Origin: Fulvimarina sp040239565
Lineage (GTDB): Bacteria > Pseudomonadota > Alphaproteobacteria > Rhizobiales > Rhizobiaceae
DNA length: 64,000 bases
NCBI RefSeq assembly: GCF_040239565.1
Contig: NZ_JBEHWS010000004.1
Coordinates: 254,682 to 318,681 of the forward strand
Direction: 5' to 3'
Part shown: positions 35,972 through 44,890 of the stretch, piece by piece
How positions within the stretch are numbered: the stretch's first letter is position 1
Layout of the letters: each line of letters opens with the position of its first letter
The notes under the pieces: generated by a model
The model's input: the letters and a program-made list of their open reading frames with translations, nothing else
What the model was told of the DNA's origin: nothing
The model's database searches: none
Program-made: the position numbers and the translations under genes

Positions 35972-38900
35972 ATGACGATCACGGCGGATGGCGCAAGCGG
36001 CAAGCGTATGAACCTCAAGCGACAGGCCGAACTGGGCGCGGGATTAGGCATGATCGGCCTATCGGTCTTCTTCGCGACCTCGATCGCAACCTGGAATGTC
36101 GCCGATCCCTCGTGGAGCCAGGCCAACCGACAGGCAATCGAGAACGCGGCCGGCGCATCCGGCGCGATTACCGCCGATCTCCTGATGCAGGTTCTCGGCC
36201 TCGGTGCAGCGCTCATCGTTCTCTGGCCGCTCATTTGGGGCGTCTTCTACCTCATCGGCCGGCCGCTCGATCGGCTGGCGCGCAAAGGCTGGCTCGCGGT
36301 CGCCGGTATCGCACTCGTCTGCGCGGCCCTCGGTTGCCTGCCTGAAAGCGAAAGCTGGCCGCTGCCGATCGGCCTCGGCGGTGTCCTCGGTGACATTGTT
36401 CTCAAGGTGCCTGCACTCTTCTTTGGCGGCTACCCATCGGGATTCTGGGCCGTCCCGGTCGGCCTTCTCGCAGTAGTTCCCGGCGTGCGGCTCTTCCTCG
36501 GCGGTTCTGGTCTGTGGGACCTCAAGACCGGCAGCCGTCCCGCACCGATAAACGCTCAGCATCGCGCATCTGCCTATCATGCAGCACAGCAGGACGAACT
36601 CGACGGACAGGAGGGCAAGTTTGCCCTTGCCATGGGCGCGCTGGCGCATGTCGTTTTCTCGGCCCGTTCGGCGATCGACCGCGTCCGTGCCAAGCGGGCA
36701 GAGCGTCGCCGCGAATTCGGCGACCGCTTCGACGAGTGGAACGACCATGCCGAACCCGCGCCCCTCGTCCGCGATCCATCGCTGCTCCGTCGCGCCGAGC
36801 CGCAACTCGGCCCGGTCGCTCCCCAAATGCCGGCCGTCCAGCCGCCGCATGAACCGGAAGTCGCCCATCGCGGCGTCTCGATCCGCATGCCCGGCCAAGG
36901 CCCGGCCGCCGGTTTCGTCGATCCGTTTGCCGATCAGGCGGACGAGGACGACTTCTCCCAGCCAGCGATGGAAAGCCGGCCGGCTCCCGCTCCACAACCG
37001 GCTGCCGATCCCTATGGCCTGCCGCAGGTAACCGGCCGTTTCGACGCACCCTTCGAAGCACCCGTCCAAGCACCTTCCGAAGCCGATCCCTTCGCCAATC
37101 ACGCCTGGTTCCGTGCCGGTGAGCAGAACGCGGAAGGCGACCCGAATTACGAGGGCTATGACGACGGCTATCGCGGCGACGAGACCTATGCGGAGCCTCA
37201 ACCCGAGCCGGCACCCCAACCTGCCGAAGGCGGCTGGCGCGGTCTCCTGCCCGGCAATATCGTCGCTTTCCCGGGCCGCCGCCCGAAGGCCGAGGCACCG
37301 CAGCCTCAGCGCCAGGAGCCGGATTTCGATGCCGGTCAGCCAGCACAGGGACCGCAGCAGGCCGAGCGCCAGCAGCGGCAGATGCCGCGCGCCCATGCGC
37401 CGTCCCCGTCCTCTCAGGATCTGCCAACCGGACGTGCCGTGCCGCAGACCCGCACGATCACCGGTCAGCAGAACCAGCTGCGCAACGGCTCTGGCAAGGC
37501 GCTCGCCATGCAGCCCAAGCTCGAGCTTCCCGATCCGGAAACCTTCGAGCTTCCGTCGGTCGAATATCTGACGCCGCCTCCGGCACCCTATCTCGACGAA
37601 ACGCTTTCCGAGGCGGCCCTCGCCGACAATGCTCGGCTTCTGGAAAGCGTGCTCCAGGACTTCGGCGTGAAGGGCGAGATCATGGAAGTGCGGCCTGGCC
37701 CGGTCGTGACGCTCTATGAGCTTGAACCCGCCCCCGGCATCAAGTCGAGCCGCGTCATCGGTCTTGCCGACGACATCGCCCGCTCGATGAGCGCCATCGC
37801 GGCCCGTGTCGCCGTCATCCCCGGAAAGAACGCAATCGGTATCGAACTGCCGAACCCGAAGCGTGAGACGGTCTATTTCCGCGAGATGATCGACTCGCCC
37901 ACCTTCGCCCAGCACAAAGGTCGCCTGCCCGTCGCGCTCGGCAAGACGATCGGCGGCGAGCCAGTGATCGCCGACCTCGCCAAGATGCCGCACCTTCTTG
38001 TCGCGGGCACGACCGGCTCGGGCAAGTCTGTGGCGATCAACACCATGATCTCCTCACTGCTCTACCGGCATTCGCCGGCCGAATGCCGCCTGATCATGAT
38101 CGACCCGAAGATGCTCGAACTGTCGATCTATGACGGCATTCCGCATCTCCTCTCCCCCGTCGTCACGGACCCCAAGAAGGCGGTCGTTGCCCTCAAATGG
38201 ACGGTGCGCGAGATGGAGGATCGCTATCGCAAGATGGCGAAGGTCGGCGTTCGCAATATCGACGGCTTCAACCAGCGCGTCCGCACGGCACAGGCCAAGG
38301 GCGAGACCCTGTCGCGCACGGTGCAGACCGGCTTTGATCGGGATTCCGGCGAGCCGATCTTCGAGACGGAAGAGTTCGACCTGCAGCCCCTCCCCTACAT
38401 CGTCGTCATCATCGACGAGATGGCCGACCTGATGATGGTTGCAGGCAAGGAGATCGAAGGCGCCGTCCAACGCCTCGCCCAGATGGCCCGTGCCGCCGGC
38501 ATCCACGTCATCATGGCGACCCAGCGTCCCTCGACCGACGTGATCACCGGCACGATCAAGGCGAACTTCCCGACCCGCATCTCTTTCCAGGTGACGTCGA
38601 AAATCGACTCGCGCGTCATGCTCGGCGAGAGCGGGGCCGAACAGCTGCTCGGCATGGGCGACATGCTCTTCATGACCGGCGGTGGCCGCATCCAGCGCGT
38701 CCACGGCCCATTCGTCGACGACGCCGAAGTCGAAGGCATCGTCAGCCACCTGAAGGCACAGGGCGTGCCAGACTACCTCGATGCCGTCCTCGAAGACGAC
38801 GAGGATGAAGACGACGGCAAGTCCGGCTCCGGCAAGGGTGGCAAGGGAGGCGGCAACAGCGCGTCCTCGAAGAACGCTCCGGCAGCATCGGATGACGATC

Positions 38901-39112
38901 TCGACGAGAGCGCCGATCTCTACGATCAGGCCGTCGCGGTTGTCCTCCGCGATGGCAAGGCGTCCACCTCCTACATCCAGCGCCGCCTCTCCATCGGCTA
39001 CAACCGCGCCGCCTCGATCATCGAGAAGATGGAAAACGAAGGCGTCGTGGGCCCGGCCAACCACGCCGGCAAGCGGGAGATTTTGGTGCCGACGGAAGAG
39101 GAGAACTTCTGA
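35972..39112 (+). CDS. ftsK: DNA translocase FtsK
   Basis: Septum-located DNA pump that clears and aligns chromosome termini during division. From ATG 35972 it has 1046 residues: an N-terminal domain with four transmembrane helices (about 20-200), a long P/Q/E-rich linker (about 220-560), the RecA-like motor with Walker A GTTGSGKS at 679-686 and Walker B YIVVIIDEMADLMM, and a C-terminal gamma winged helix (DLYDQAVAVVLRDGKASTSY). A Gly/Ser/Lys stretch separates motor and gamma. The frame upstream to 35897 has no membrane-domain match. Confidence 0.95.
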   Translation: MTITADGASGKRMNLKRQAELGAGLGMIGLSVFFATSIATWNVADPSWSQANRQAIENAAGASGAITADLLMQVLGLGAALIVLWPLIWGVFYLIGRPLDRLARKGWLAVAGIALVCAALGCLPESESWPLPIGLGGVLGDIVLKVPALFFGGYPSGFWAVPVGLLAVVPGVRLFLGGSGLWDLKTGSRPAPINAQHRASAYHAAQQDELDGQEGKFALAMGALAHVVFSARSAIDRVRAKRAERRREFGDRFDEWNDHAEPAPLVRDPSLLRRAEPQLGPVAPQMPAVQPPHEPEVAHRGVSIRMPGQGPAAGFVDPFADQADEDDFSQPAMESRPAPAPQPAADPYGLPQVTGRFDAPFEAPVQAPSEADPFANHAWFRAGEQNAEGDPNYEGYDDGYRGDETYAEPQPEPAPQPAEGGWRGLLPGNIVAFPGRRPKAEAPQPQRQEPDFDAGQPAQGPQQAERQQRQMPRAHAPSPSSQDLPTGRAVPQTRTITGQQNQLRNGSGKALAMQPKLELPDPETFELPSVEYLTPPPAPYLDETLSEAALADNARLLESVLQDFGVKGEIMEVRPGPVVTLYELEPAPGIKSSRVIGLADDIARSMSAIAARVAVIPGKNAIGIELPNPKRETVYFREMIDSPTFAQHKGRLPVALGKTIGGEPVIADLAKMPHLLVAGTTGSGKSVAINTMISSLLYRHSPAECRLIMIDPKMLELSIYDGIPHLLSPVVTDPKKAVVALKWTVREMEDRYRKMAKVGVRNIDGFNQRVRTAQAKGETLSRTVQTGFDRDSGEPIFETEEFDLQPLPYIVVIIDEMADLMMVAGKEIEGAVQRLAQMARAAGIHVIMATQRPSTDVITGTIKANFPTRISFQVTSKIDSRVMLGESGAEQLLGMGDMLFMTGGGRIQRVHGPFVDDAEVEGIVSHLKAQGVPDYLDAVLEDDEDEDDGKSGSGKGGKGGGNSASSKNAPAASDDDLDESADLYDQAVAVVLRDGKASTSYIQRRLSIGYNRAASIIEKMENEGVVGPANHAGKREILVPTEEENF

Positions 39113-39140
39113 GGGCTCCGACGAGACTGTGACACGCATT

Positions 39141-39175
39141 CTGGCCCGGCAAATGCCGGGCCAGTTTCGTATTTT
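39141..39175 (+). terminator. Terminator after ftsK
   Basis: CTGGCCCGGC and GCCGGGCCAG form a perfect ten-pair stem with an AAAT loop, followed by TTTCGTATTTT. Confidence 0.88.
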
Positions 39176-39189
39176 CAGAGACGAAATTC

Positions 39190-39414
39190 ATGTTTTCCTT
39201 GATCGACCAGAAAGGCGGACCGACGGAGCGTGAGAAGCTCCAGGTCACTTATCTCAACGGTCTTGCGATTGGCGTCGGGCCGCTTGTGAATGCTGCCGTG
39301 ACCAGAACATTGGGGCTCGGCGTTCCAGTCATCAGTCTGGCGGGATTTGGCATCAGCTACTATGTTCACAGAACGGCAACTCGCTTCCTCAAGGTGAACG
39401 ACGATGAGCGCTGA
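39190..39414 (+). CDS. Small membrane protein, unknown family
   Basis: A 74-residue protein beginning MFSLIDQKGGPTEREKLQ, with one or two hydrophobic segments (about 23-37 and 44-58) and a charged end. The ATG lies just behind the ftsK terminator and no strong ribosome-binding site is visible, which lowers confidence. The EREK-x-x-x-TYLNGLA pattern recalls small rhizobial proteins of unknown role. Its end overlaps the start of another tiny membrane protein, so the two probably work as a pair. Confidence 0.55.
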   Translation: MFSLIDQKGGPTEREKLQVTYLNGLAIGVGPLVNAAVTRTLGLGVPVISLAGFGISYYVHRTATRFLKVNDDER

Positions 39415-39517
39415 CCTTCTCAACATACTCTGGATCGTCCTGGGCTTGTCCGGCTTTGTGGTAATTGCGCATCTCGTGTCCCGCGATGTCGAGCGCCAGC
39501 GCAACAAGCGACGCTGA
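39404..39517 (+). CDS. 37-residue single-helix protein
   Basis: The frame begins MSADLLNILWIVLG, continues through one hydrophobic helix and ends with a basic tail (RDVERQRNKRR). It overlaps the preceding 74-residue gene by 11 bases, typical of translational coupling. Single helix plus positive tail suggests an inner-membrane micro-protein, though a chance frame cannot be excluded. Confidence 0.5.
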   Translation: MSADLLNILWIVLGLSGFVVIAHLVSRDVERQRNKRR

Positions 39518-39577
39518 GGATTCAGCTTTCGACTGGTTCCACCGAGTTGTGCCTTGCGCGAGTCACTAGAGACGATC

Positions 39578-41242
39578 TCAATCCAGCATCGCCTGAAGCG
39601 TTTCCAGCCGGTCGGCTTCAGCCGCCGGCTTATCCCATCTCAGCCGTGAGACCCGCGGGAAACGCATCGCAACGCCGGATTTGTGACGGCCCGAACGCTG
39701 CAATCCCTCAAACGCCACCTCGATCACGAGCCCATGGTCCGGCTCGGCTCTTACCGAACGCACCGGACCAAACCGGTCGATGGTGTTGTCGCGGATATAT
39801 TTGTCGAGCTGCTTCAGCTCCTCGTCGGTGAAGCCGAAATAGGCCTTGCCGACAGGCACGAGCTCCGGTTCATCAATCTCGCCGGTCCAGACACCGAAGG
39901 TGTAGTCCGAATAGAAGCTCGACCGCTTTCCGTGGCCGCGCTGGGCATACATCAGGACCGCATCGATCAGATAGGGGTCCTGCTTCCACTTGAACCATGG
40001 GCCCTTCGGTCGGCCAGGGACGTAGATCGAGTCCCAGCGCTTCAGCATCAGGCCTTCTATGACGGCGTGGGGCGGCTCAGCCCGAAGCTTCGAGAGATCG
40101 TCGAAACTCTCGAACGGCACGAAGGGCGAGACGTCGAAGCGAGTCGGTTCCAGCCTCTCTGCGAAAACGTCCAGTCGCTTTCGGCGCTCGGCGAACGGAA
40201 CGCTGCGCAAGTCCTCGCCATTCTCGAAGAGAAGATCGTAGGCGCGCAGGAATACCGGATATTTCTGGAGCATCGCGGCCGAGACGGTCTTTCGGTTGAG
40301 GCGCTGCTGAAGGTCGGAAAACGTGCCGACCACGATATCGTCACTGCGCTTACCCGCATGGTCCTCGACCGTCGGCAGGCCTGACTTCTCCTGCGTCGGT
40401 ACGGCTACCAGAAGCTCTCCATCGAGCGTGCCATCGAAAGTCATAAAGTCCATCAGATCGGGGAATGCCCCGGAGATATCGTCGCCTGTACGCGAATAGA
40501 GCTTTGCGACACCGCCCTCGGCACTCGCCTGCACGCGAATGCCGTCCCATTTCCATTCGGCGGCGTATTCGTCAGGCCTGACAACCCCATAGTCCGGCTC
40601 TTCGAGCGGCGTCGACAGCATGACCGGCCGGAACGGGGACTTCGCTGCGGAGACGGGTTTCTCCGCCCTCCCCTCAAGCCAGGCGAAGAGCTCCTCATAG
40701 GGCACGTCGAGTCCGTGCCAGAGCTCCTCGATCTCGCTGACGTCCTTCTTACCGAAATCTGCGAGCGCCTGCTTGGCGAGGCGCGCCGAGACACCAATCC
40801 TCATCGCGCCGGTAACGAGCTTCAGAAGCGCATAGCGGCCGGAGGAATCGAGCTTATCCAGCCATGCTTCGACCAGTTTCGGTCCCTGCTGGCGGGTCGC
40901 CGCGTTCAGCGTTTCGACCACTTCCGCCAGTGTCGGCCCGCCTGTGGCGCTGTCGTCGGTCCCCGCCTCGGGCGTCGGCCAGACGAGAGAAATCGTCTCC
41001 GCCAGATCGCCCACATAGTCGTAGGAATAGCCGAACAGCACCGGGTCCATCCGCTCGGCCACCAGCTCGCGCAGCATGGCCGGCTTCACGGACTTGATGT
41101 CGAGATCGCGCGTAATCGCTGCCAACGCAAGCCCGCGCTCTGGATCGGGCTGCGCCTCGAAGTGCTCGACCATCAGCCGCAGCTTGCCGTTTCGAGACGG
41201 CGTCAACGTCAGGGCATCGATGAGGTCGGCGAAGGGCTTCAT
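39578..41242 (-). CDS. ATP-dependent DNA ligase
   Basis: Seals DNA nicks using ATP. From ATG 41242 the protein has 554 residues: an N-terminal alpha-helical DNA-binding domain, the nucleotidyltransferase domain with motif I EWKWDGIR (adenylated lysine K231), LDGELLV as motif III, EGLMLKRW as motif IV and WFKWKQD as motif V, then an OB fold. This is the cis-acting LigB/LigC-type accessory ligase. The usual partner genes for the ligase-associated exonuclease and helicase are not adjacent; instead an exonuclease gene lies 73 bases upstream on the same strand. Confidence 0.9.
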   Translation of the reverse strand: MKPFADLIDALTLTPSRNGKLRLMVEHFEAQPDPERGLALAAITRDLDIKSVKPAMLRELVAERMDPVLFGYSYDYVGDLAETISLVWPTPEAGTDDSATGGPTLAEVVETLNAATRQQGPKLVEAWLDKLDSSGRYALLKLVTGAMRIGVSARLAKQALADFGKKDVSEIEELWHGLDVPYEELFAWLEGRAEKPVSAAKSPFRPVMLSTPLEEPDYGVVRPDEYAAEWKWDGIRVQASAEGGVAKLYSRTGDDISGAFPDLMDFMTFDGTLDGELLVAVPTQEKSGLPTVEDHAGKRSDDIVVGTFSDLQQRLNRKTVSAAMLQKYPVFLRAYDLLFENGEDLRSVPFAERRKRLDVFAERLEPTRFDVSPFVPFESFDDLSKLRAEPPHAVIEGLMLKRWDSIYVPGRPKGPWFKWKQDPYLIDAVLMYAQRGHGKRSSFYSDYTFGVWTGEIDEPELVPVGKAYFGFTDEELKQLDKYIRDNTIDRFGPVRSVRAEPDHGLVIEVAFEGLQRSGRHKSGVAMRFPRVSRLRWDKPAAEADRLETLQAMLD

Positions 41243-41315
41243 GAAGGCGGAAACTAGCTTTCGCCGCAGGCACGGCGAGTCGGTTCCAGAGCGACACTTC
41301 GCCCGTTGCTTCCCG

Positions 41316-42113
41316 TCAGATGGAAGAGGGCAGCGCCCGCTCGCCCCGCACTTGCCGAAGCGCGAGTTGGCGCTTGGCTGTGAAAACCGCATCTGCGTTC
41401 ATGTCGGGCTCGGAAACGAGCCATTCGAGATAGTCGGCCGGCACTTCACGGATCGGCACACCTTTGTGGCGACCGAAACGCAATTTGGCGAGGAGCGCCG
41501 GTTCGTTCGACACGCGCTCGGCGCGGTCCAGAAAGTCCGTTAGGTCATGACAGAGGGGCATGAGTTCTTCCGCGATCCGGCGCAGCAGAACGGCTGTGCA
41601 AACCGCATCGAACAGCGCACGGTGAGGATGAAGACCGGCAAGCATCTCTTCAACACTCGACAGATTAAGCGGAACGTATTTGACGAGACTTTGCAGGCCA
41701 TGCGCTCGAACATTCGGAAAGGCGCGCAGTGCCAGTTTGTAGGTGCAGAGCCAGCGGCCGGTGAAGCTCAGCCGTGAGCGATCGAAGTCGGCCCGCTGGG
41801 CCGCATAGGTTTCAGTGAGGAATGGCTGTGCGGCTTCGGCAAAGGGGGGCGCGCCGGCCAGCATCTCGTCGGTGATGTGATGCACTCGTCGAGCACCGTC
41901 GCTGATCACAACTCCGCCCGGATCGCAGAAGGTCTGCATGGGATTGAAGATAGCGCCCGTCGACAGATCGAGATCGACCGATCCGATCTCGATGACCGCA
42001 TCTTCTTCCAGCTTCTGTCCGGCCGTTTCCGTGTCGATGACGCGAACAAGCGTCGAAACGGGCTCATCGAAGAGGTTGGGTGTTCTCAATGCGGGCGGGA
42101 AAAGATCGGTCAT
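41316..42113 (-). CDS. DEDD-family 3'-5' exonuclease (DnaQ/ExoX-like)
   Basis: Predicted DNA exonuclease of 265 residues. ExoI motif RVIDTETAG, ExoII region with HHITDEML, and ExoIII motif HRALFDAVCT (DEDDh type) are visible. A C-terminal segment (FGRHKGVPIREVPADYLEWLV) matches the small DUF3820-like module found on ExoX proteins. It is just upstream of the DNA ligase on the same strand, so a joint role in repair is plausible. Confidence 0.85.
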   Translation of the reverse strand: MTDLFPPALRTPNLFDEPVSTLVRVIDTETAGQKLEEDAVIEIGSVDLDLSTGAIFNPMQTFCDPGGVVISDGARRVHHITDEMLAGAPPFAEAAQPFLTETYAAQRADFDRSRLSFTGRWLCTYKLALRAFPNVRAHGLQSLVKYVPLNLSSVEEMLAGLHPHRALFDAVCTAVLLRRIAEELMPLCHDLTDFLDRAERVSNEPALLAKLRFGRHKGVPIREVPADYLEWLVSEPDMNADAVFTAKRQLALRQVRGERALPSSI

Positions 42114-42210
42114 TCACCGCTTCAATGGAGCTTTCGGTTCATGCGCGCAAGCTGCCAAAGGCCGCGGTCGAGCGATCTTCTGTCTTGGCCGAGAAACGAA
42201 GGCAAAGCGA

Positions 42211-42858
42211 TCAAAGCATATCCTGGTCCGCACTGCGGCCGCGCAAGCGTCTGGGACTGTGTTCCGAGGAACCTTCCCGGCGCTCGCCATCGGGTCGGTG
42301 GGCAGAGGAGCTGACAGCGATAGCCCCCTCGCCTTGGCCCGCATCGCTCGCTCCGGATTTCCCGTTGCGACGCTGCTTTCTCATCCGCACGGCGCCGTGA
42401 CCTGAGGCTCCTGCTGCCCAACCAAGCAGGAAACCGGTCGCGGTCAAGACGAAACCGTCCATCGTGACCGGGAGAGCGGGCCGAAAATCGTCCATAACCC
42501 GGTCGGCAATCGCCCAGTCGGGATTGGTGAGAGCCACGAAAGGGCGGAAAAGCGGGCTCGTCTCCCGGAGTTCGCGGTATCGCTCACCGACAAGCTCGGC
42601 CCGCGCGATCGTCTCTCCCATCTGATCGCCCTGAGATGCGACGAAGGGATCGCTGTTGCCGCGCAGCCGATCAAGCGCCGAACCCCGGTCCAGCCCCTGA
42701 ACTTCGACACTCTCATCAAACCGCTCGACCGTCGCGGCCAGTTCGTCCGCCGCGCCCCCGAGCCGTTGCAGATATTGCTGGGTGAACTCGGCGGACTGGC
42801 TCGCGGCGCCCATCAAGCCGAGCGCGGCGACAAGTCGGGCGGCGAGCGCTGTGATCAT
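42211..42858 (-). CDS. DUF2937 family membrane protein
   Basis: Protein of 215 residues matching DUF2937 by its AEFTQQYLQRLGGAADEL stretch. One N-terminal hydrophobic segment and one near 130-150 bracket an alpha-helical, probably periplasmic region. The C-terminal 60 residues are polar and low in complexity (SSSAHRPDGERREGSSEHS), which may be disordered. Function unknown. Confidence 0.75.
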   Translation of the reverse strand: MITALAARLVAALGLMGAASQSAEFTQQYLQRLGGAADELAATVERFDESVEVQGLDRGSALDRLRGNSDPFVASQGDQMGETIARAELVGERYRELRETSPLFRPFVALTNPDWAIADRVMDDFRPALPVTMDGFVLTATGFLLGWAAGASGHGAVRMRKQRRNGKSGASDAGQGEGAIAVSSSAHRPDGERREGSSEHSPRRLRGRSADQDML

Positions 42859-42962
42859 CCTTCGATCGATCCCCGGTGAAGATTGGCGTCAGGCACTCAG
42901 CCTAACACGGGATCGGTCCCTAGGGTTGCGATCCAGATCGATCGAATGGTGGGTGAGGCCCA

Positions 42963-43007
42963 TAACAAAAGAAAGGCGGCGGATGCCGACATCGCGCATC
43001 CGCCGCC
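42963..43007 (-). terminator. Terminator of the pnt operon
   Basis: GGCGGCGGATGC and GCATCCGCCGCC pair perfectly over 12 positions with a nine-base loop. On the minus strand the stem is followed by TTTCTTTTGTTAT, so it ends pntB transcription. Confidence 0.87.
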
Positions 43008-43055
43008 TTCATTCATGTCGACAGTCCTCGAACCGGGGCCGCAGCTGCCCCGCTC

Positions 43056-44456
43056 TTACTCTTCCAGAGATTTCACAATCTTCTCGACCATCTCCTTGGC
43101 ATCGCCGAACAGCATCATCGTGCCGTCCTTGTAGAACAGCGAGTTGTCGATGCCAGCATAACCCGAAGACAGCGAGCGCTTGAGGAAGAGACAGGTCTGG
43201 GCCTCGTCCACATTGGCGATCGGCATGCCGTAGATCGGCGAGGACTGGTCGTCACGCGCCGCCGGGTTGGTCACATCGTTCGCGCCGATGACGAAGGCGA
43301 CGTCGGTCTGCTTGAACTCCGAATTCACGTCGTCGAGCTCGAAGACATCGTCATAGGGCACATTCGCCTCGGCGAGGAGCACGTTCATATGGCCCGGCAT
43401 GCGGCCCGCCACCGGATGGATGGCGTATTTGACGGTGACGCCCTCCTCCTTCAGCGCCTCGACCATCTCTGACAGGACATGCTGCGCCTGTGCGACCGCC
43501 ATGCCATAGCCCGGCACGATGATCACCTGATTGGCGTTCTTCATGAGGTAGGCGGCGTCTTCCGCAGAGCCCTGCTTGACGGTCTTGTCGCCCATGTCGT
43601 CCTGGCTCGGGCCGGAGCTCTCGCCGCCGAAGCCACCGAGAATGACCGAGAAGAACGATCGGTTCATGCCCTTGCACATGATGTATGAGAGGATCGCGCC
43701 GGACGAGCCGACCAGCGCGCCGGTGATTATGAGTGCAAGGTTCTGGAGCGTGAAGCCAATGCCTGCGGCCGCCCAACCCGAATAGGAGTTCAGCATAGAA
43801 ACGACGACCGGCATGTCCGCGCCGCCGATCGGAATGATCAGCAGAATGCCGAGGGCGAGCGAGGCGAGGACGATGAGCCAGAACGAGACCGTGCTGCCCG
43901 TCATGGCAAACACCACGACAAGGACGACGATTGCCACGCCGAGCCCGATATTGATCCAGTGCCGCATCGGCAGGACGATCGGCTTGCCGCTCATTCGCCC
44001 GTCCAGCTTGGCGAAGGCGATGATCGAGCCCGTGAAGGTGATCGCGCCGATAGCGACGCCGATCGACATTTCGATGAGTGCCTGAACCTCGATCGAACCC
44101 GGCGCACCAATTCCGAAAGCCTGCGGCGAATAGAGCGCGCCGGCCGCGACCATGACCGCTGCGAGACCCACCAGAGAGTGGAACGCCGCGACCAGCTGCG
44201 GCATATCCGTCATCGGAATCTTGCGCGCGATATAGGCACCGATCCCGCCACCGATGGCGAGACCGAGCACGATCAGAACCAGCGATCCGAAGGAGGTCCC
44301 CGCATAGATCAGCGTGGTGAGGATCGCGATCCCCATGCCGATCATGCCGTAGAGATTGCCCTGCCGGCTGGTGGAGGGGTGCGAAAGGCCACGGAGCGCC
44401 AGAATGAAGAGAACCGCGGCGACAAGATAAGCGAGTGTTGCCAGGCTTTGAGCCAT
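43056..44456 (-). CDS. pntB: NAD(P) transhydrogenase beta subunit
   Basis: Membrane and NADP(H)-binding subunit of the proton-pumping transhydrogenase. The 466 residues begin with about eight helices, and domain III shows the NADP signature GYGMAVAQAQHVLSEM and later VIGANDVTNPAARDD. It follows pntAB by 14 bases. The split alpha subunit is the alphaproteobacterial arrangement. Confidence 0.95.
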   Translation of the reverse strand: MAQSLATLAYLVAAVLFILALRGLSHPSTSRQGNLYGMIGMGIAILTTLIYAGTSFGSLVLIVLGLAIGGGIGAYIARKIPMTDMPQLVAAFHSLVGLAAVMVAAGALYSPQAFGIGAPGSIEVQALIEMSIGVAIGAITFTGSIIAFAKLDGRMSGKPIVLPMRHWINIGLGVAIVVLVVVFAMTGSTVSFWLIVLASLALGILLIIPIGGADMPVVVSMLNSYSGWAAAGIGFTLQNLALIITGALVGSSGAILSYIMCKGMNRSFFSVILGGFGGESSGPSQDDMGDKTVKQGSAEDAAYLMKNANQVIIVPGYGMAVAQAQHVLSEMVEALKEEGVTVKYAIHPVAGRMPGHMNVLLAEANVPYDDVFELDDVNSEFKQTDVAFVIGANDVTNPAARDDQSSPIYGMPIANVDEAQTCLFLKRSLSSGYAGIDNSLFYKDGTMMLFGDAKEMVEKIVKSLEE

Positions 44457-44470
44457 CTATCCGTCTCCCC

Positions 44471-44890
44471 TCAGTTCTTCTTCTTGTACATGCCGAGCAT
44501 GCGCTGGGTCACGAGGAACCCGCCGAAGATGTTTACCGAGGCGAGGACGAGGGCGATGAAACCGAAAACGGTGGCGGCCCAGGACGTAGAAAGCGCGATA
44601 GCAAGAATCGCCCCGACCACGATGACCGAAGAAATGGCGTTGGTGACGCTCATCAGCGGGGTATGCAGCGCGGCCGTCACCGACCAGACGACGTAGTAGC
44701 CAATGAAGCAGGCAAGCACGAAGATCGCCAGATAGAAGACAAAAGGCGCACCCGAAGCCGCGGCATGGCCGGCCGCTTCACTGGCGGCGCCCTGCCCGAT
44801 CATCTGCTCGACGCCCTGACGAGCCTCGCGGAGCGCGGCACCGGCCTGATTGAGCTTCTGGAGCGTGTTCTGAGCGGTCTCGTTTTCCAT
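44471..44890 (-). CDS. pntAB: NAD(P) transhydrogenase alpha subunit, membrane part
   Basis: Short subunit of 139 residues carrying the membrane helices of the alpha chain (PFVFYLAIFVLACFIGYYVVW and two more, ending LVTQRMLGMYKKKN). The first about 45 residues are a soluble alanine-rich helix. Its ATG overlaps the pntAA stop by one base, so the two are translated together. Confidence 0.93.
   Translation of the reverse strand: MENETAQNTLQKLNQAGAALREARQGVEQMIGQGAASEAAGHAAASGAPFVFYLAIFVLACFIGYYVVWSVTAALHTPLMSVTNAISSVIVVGAILAIALSTSWAATVFGFIALVLASVNIFGGFLVTQRMLGMYKKKN

Noticed and set aside
36059..37993. Minus-strand open frame of 644 codons inside ftsK
   Set aside because: It mirrors the P/Q-rich FtsK linker; no start signal or domain supports it.
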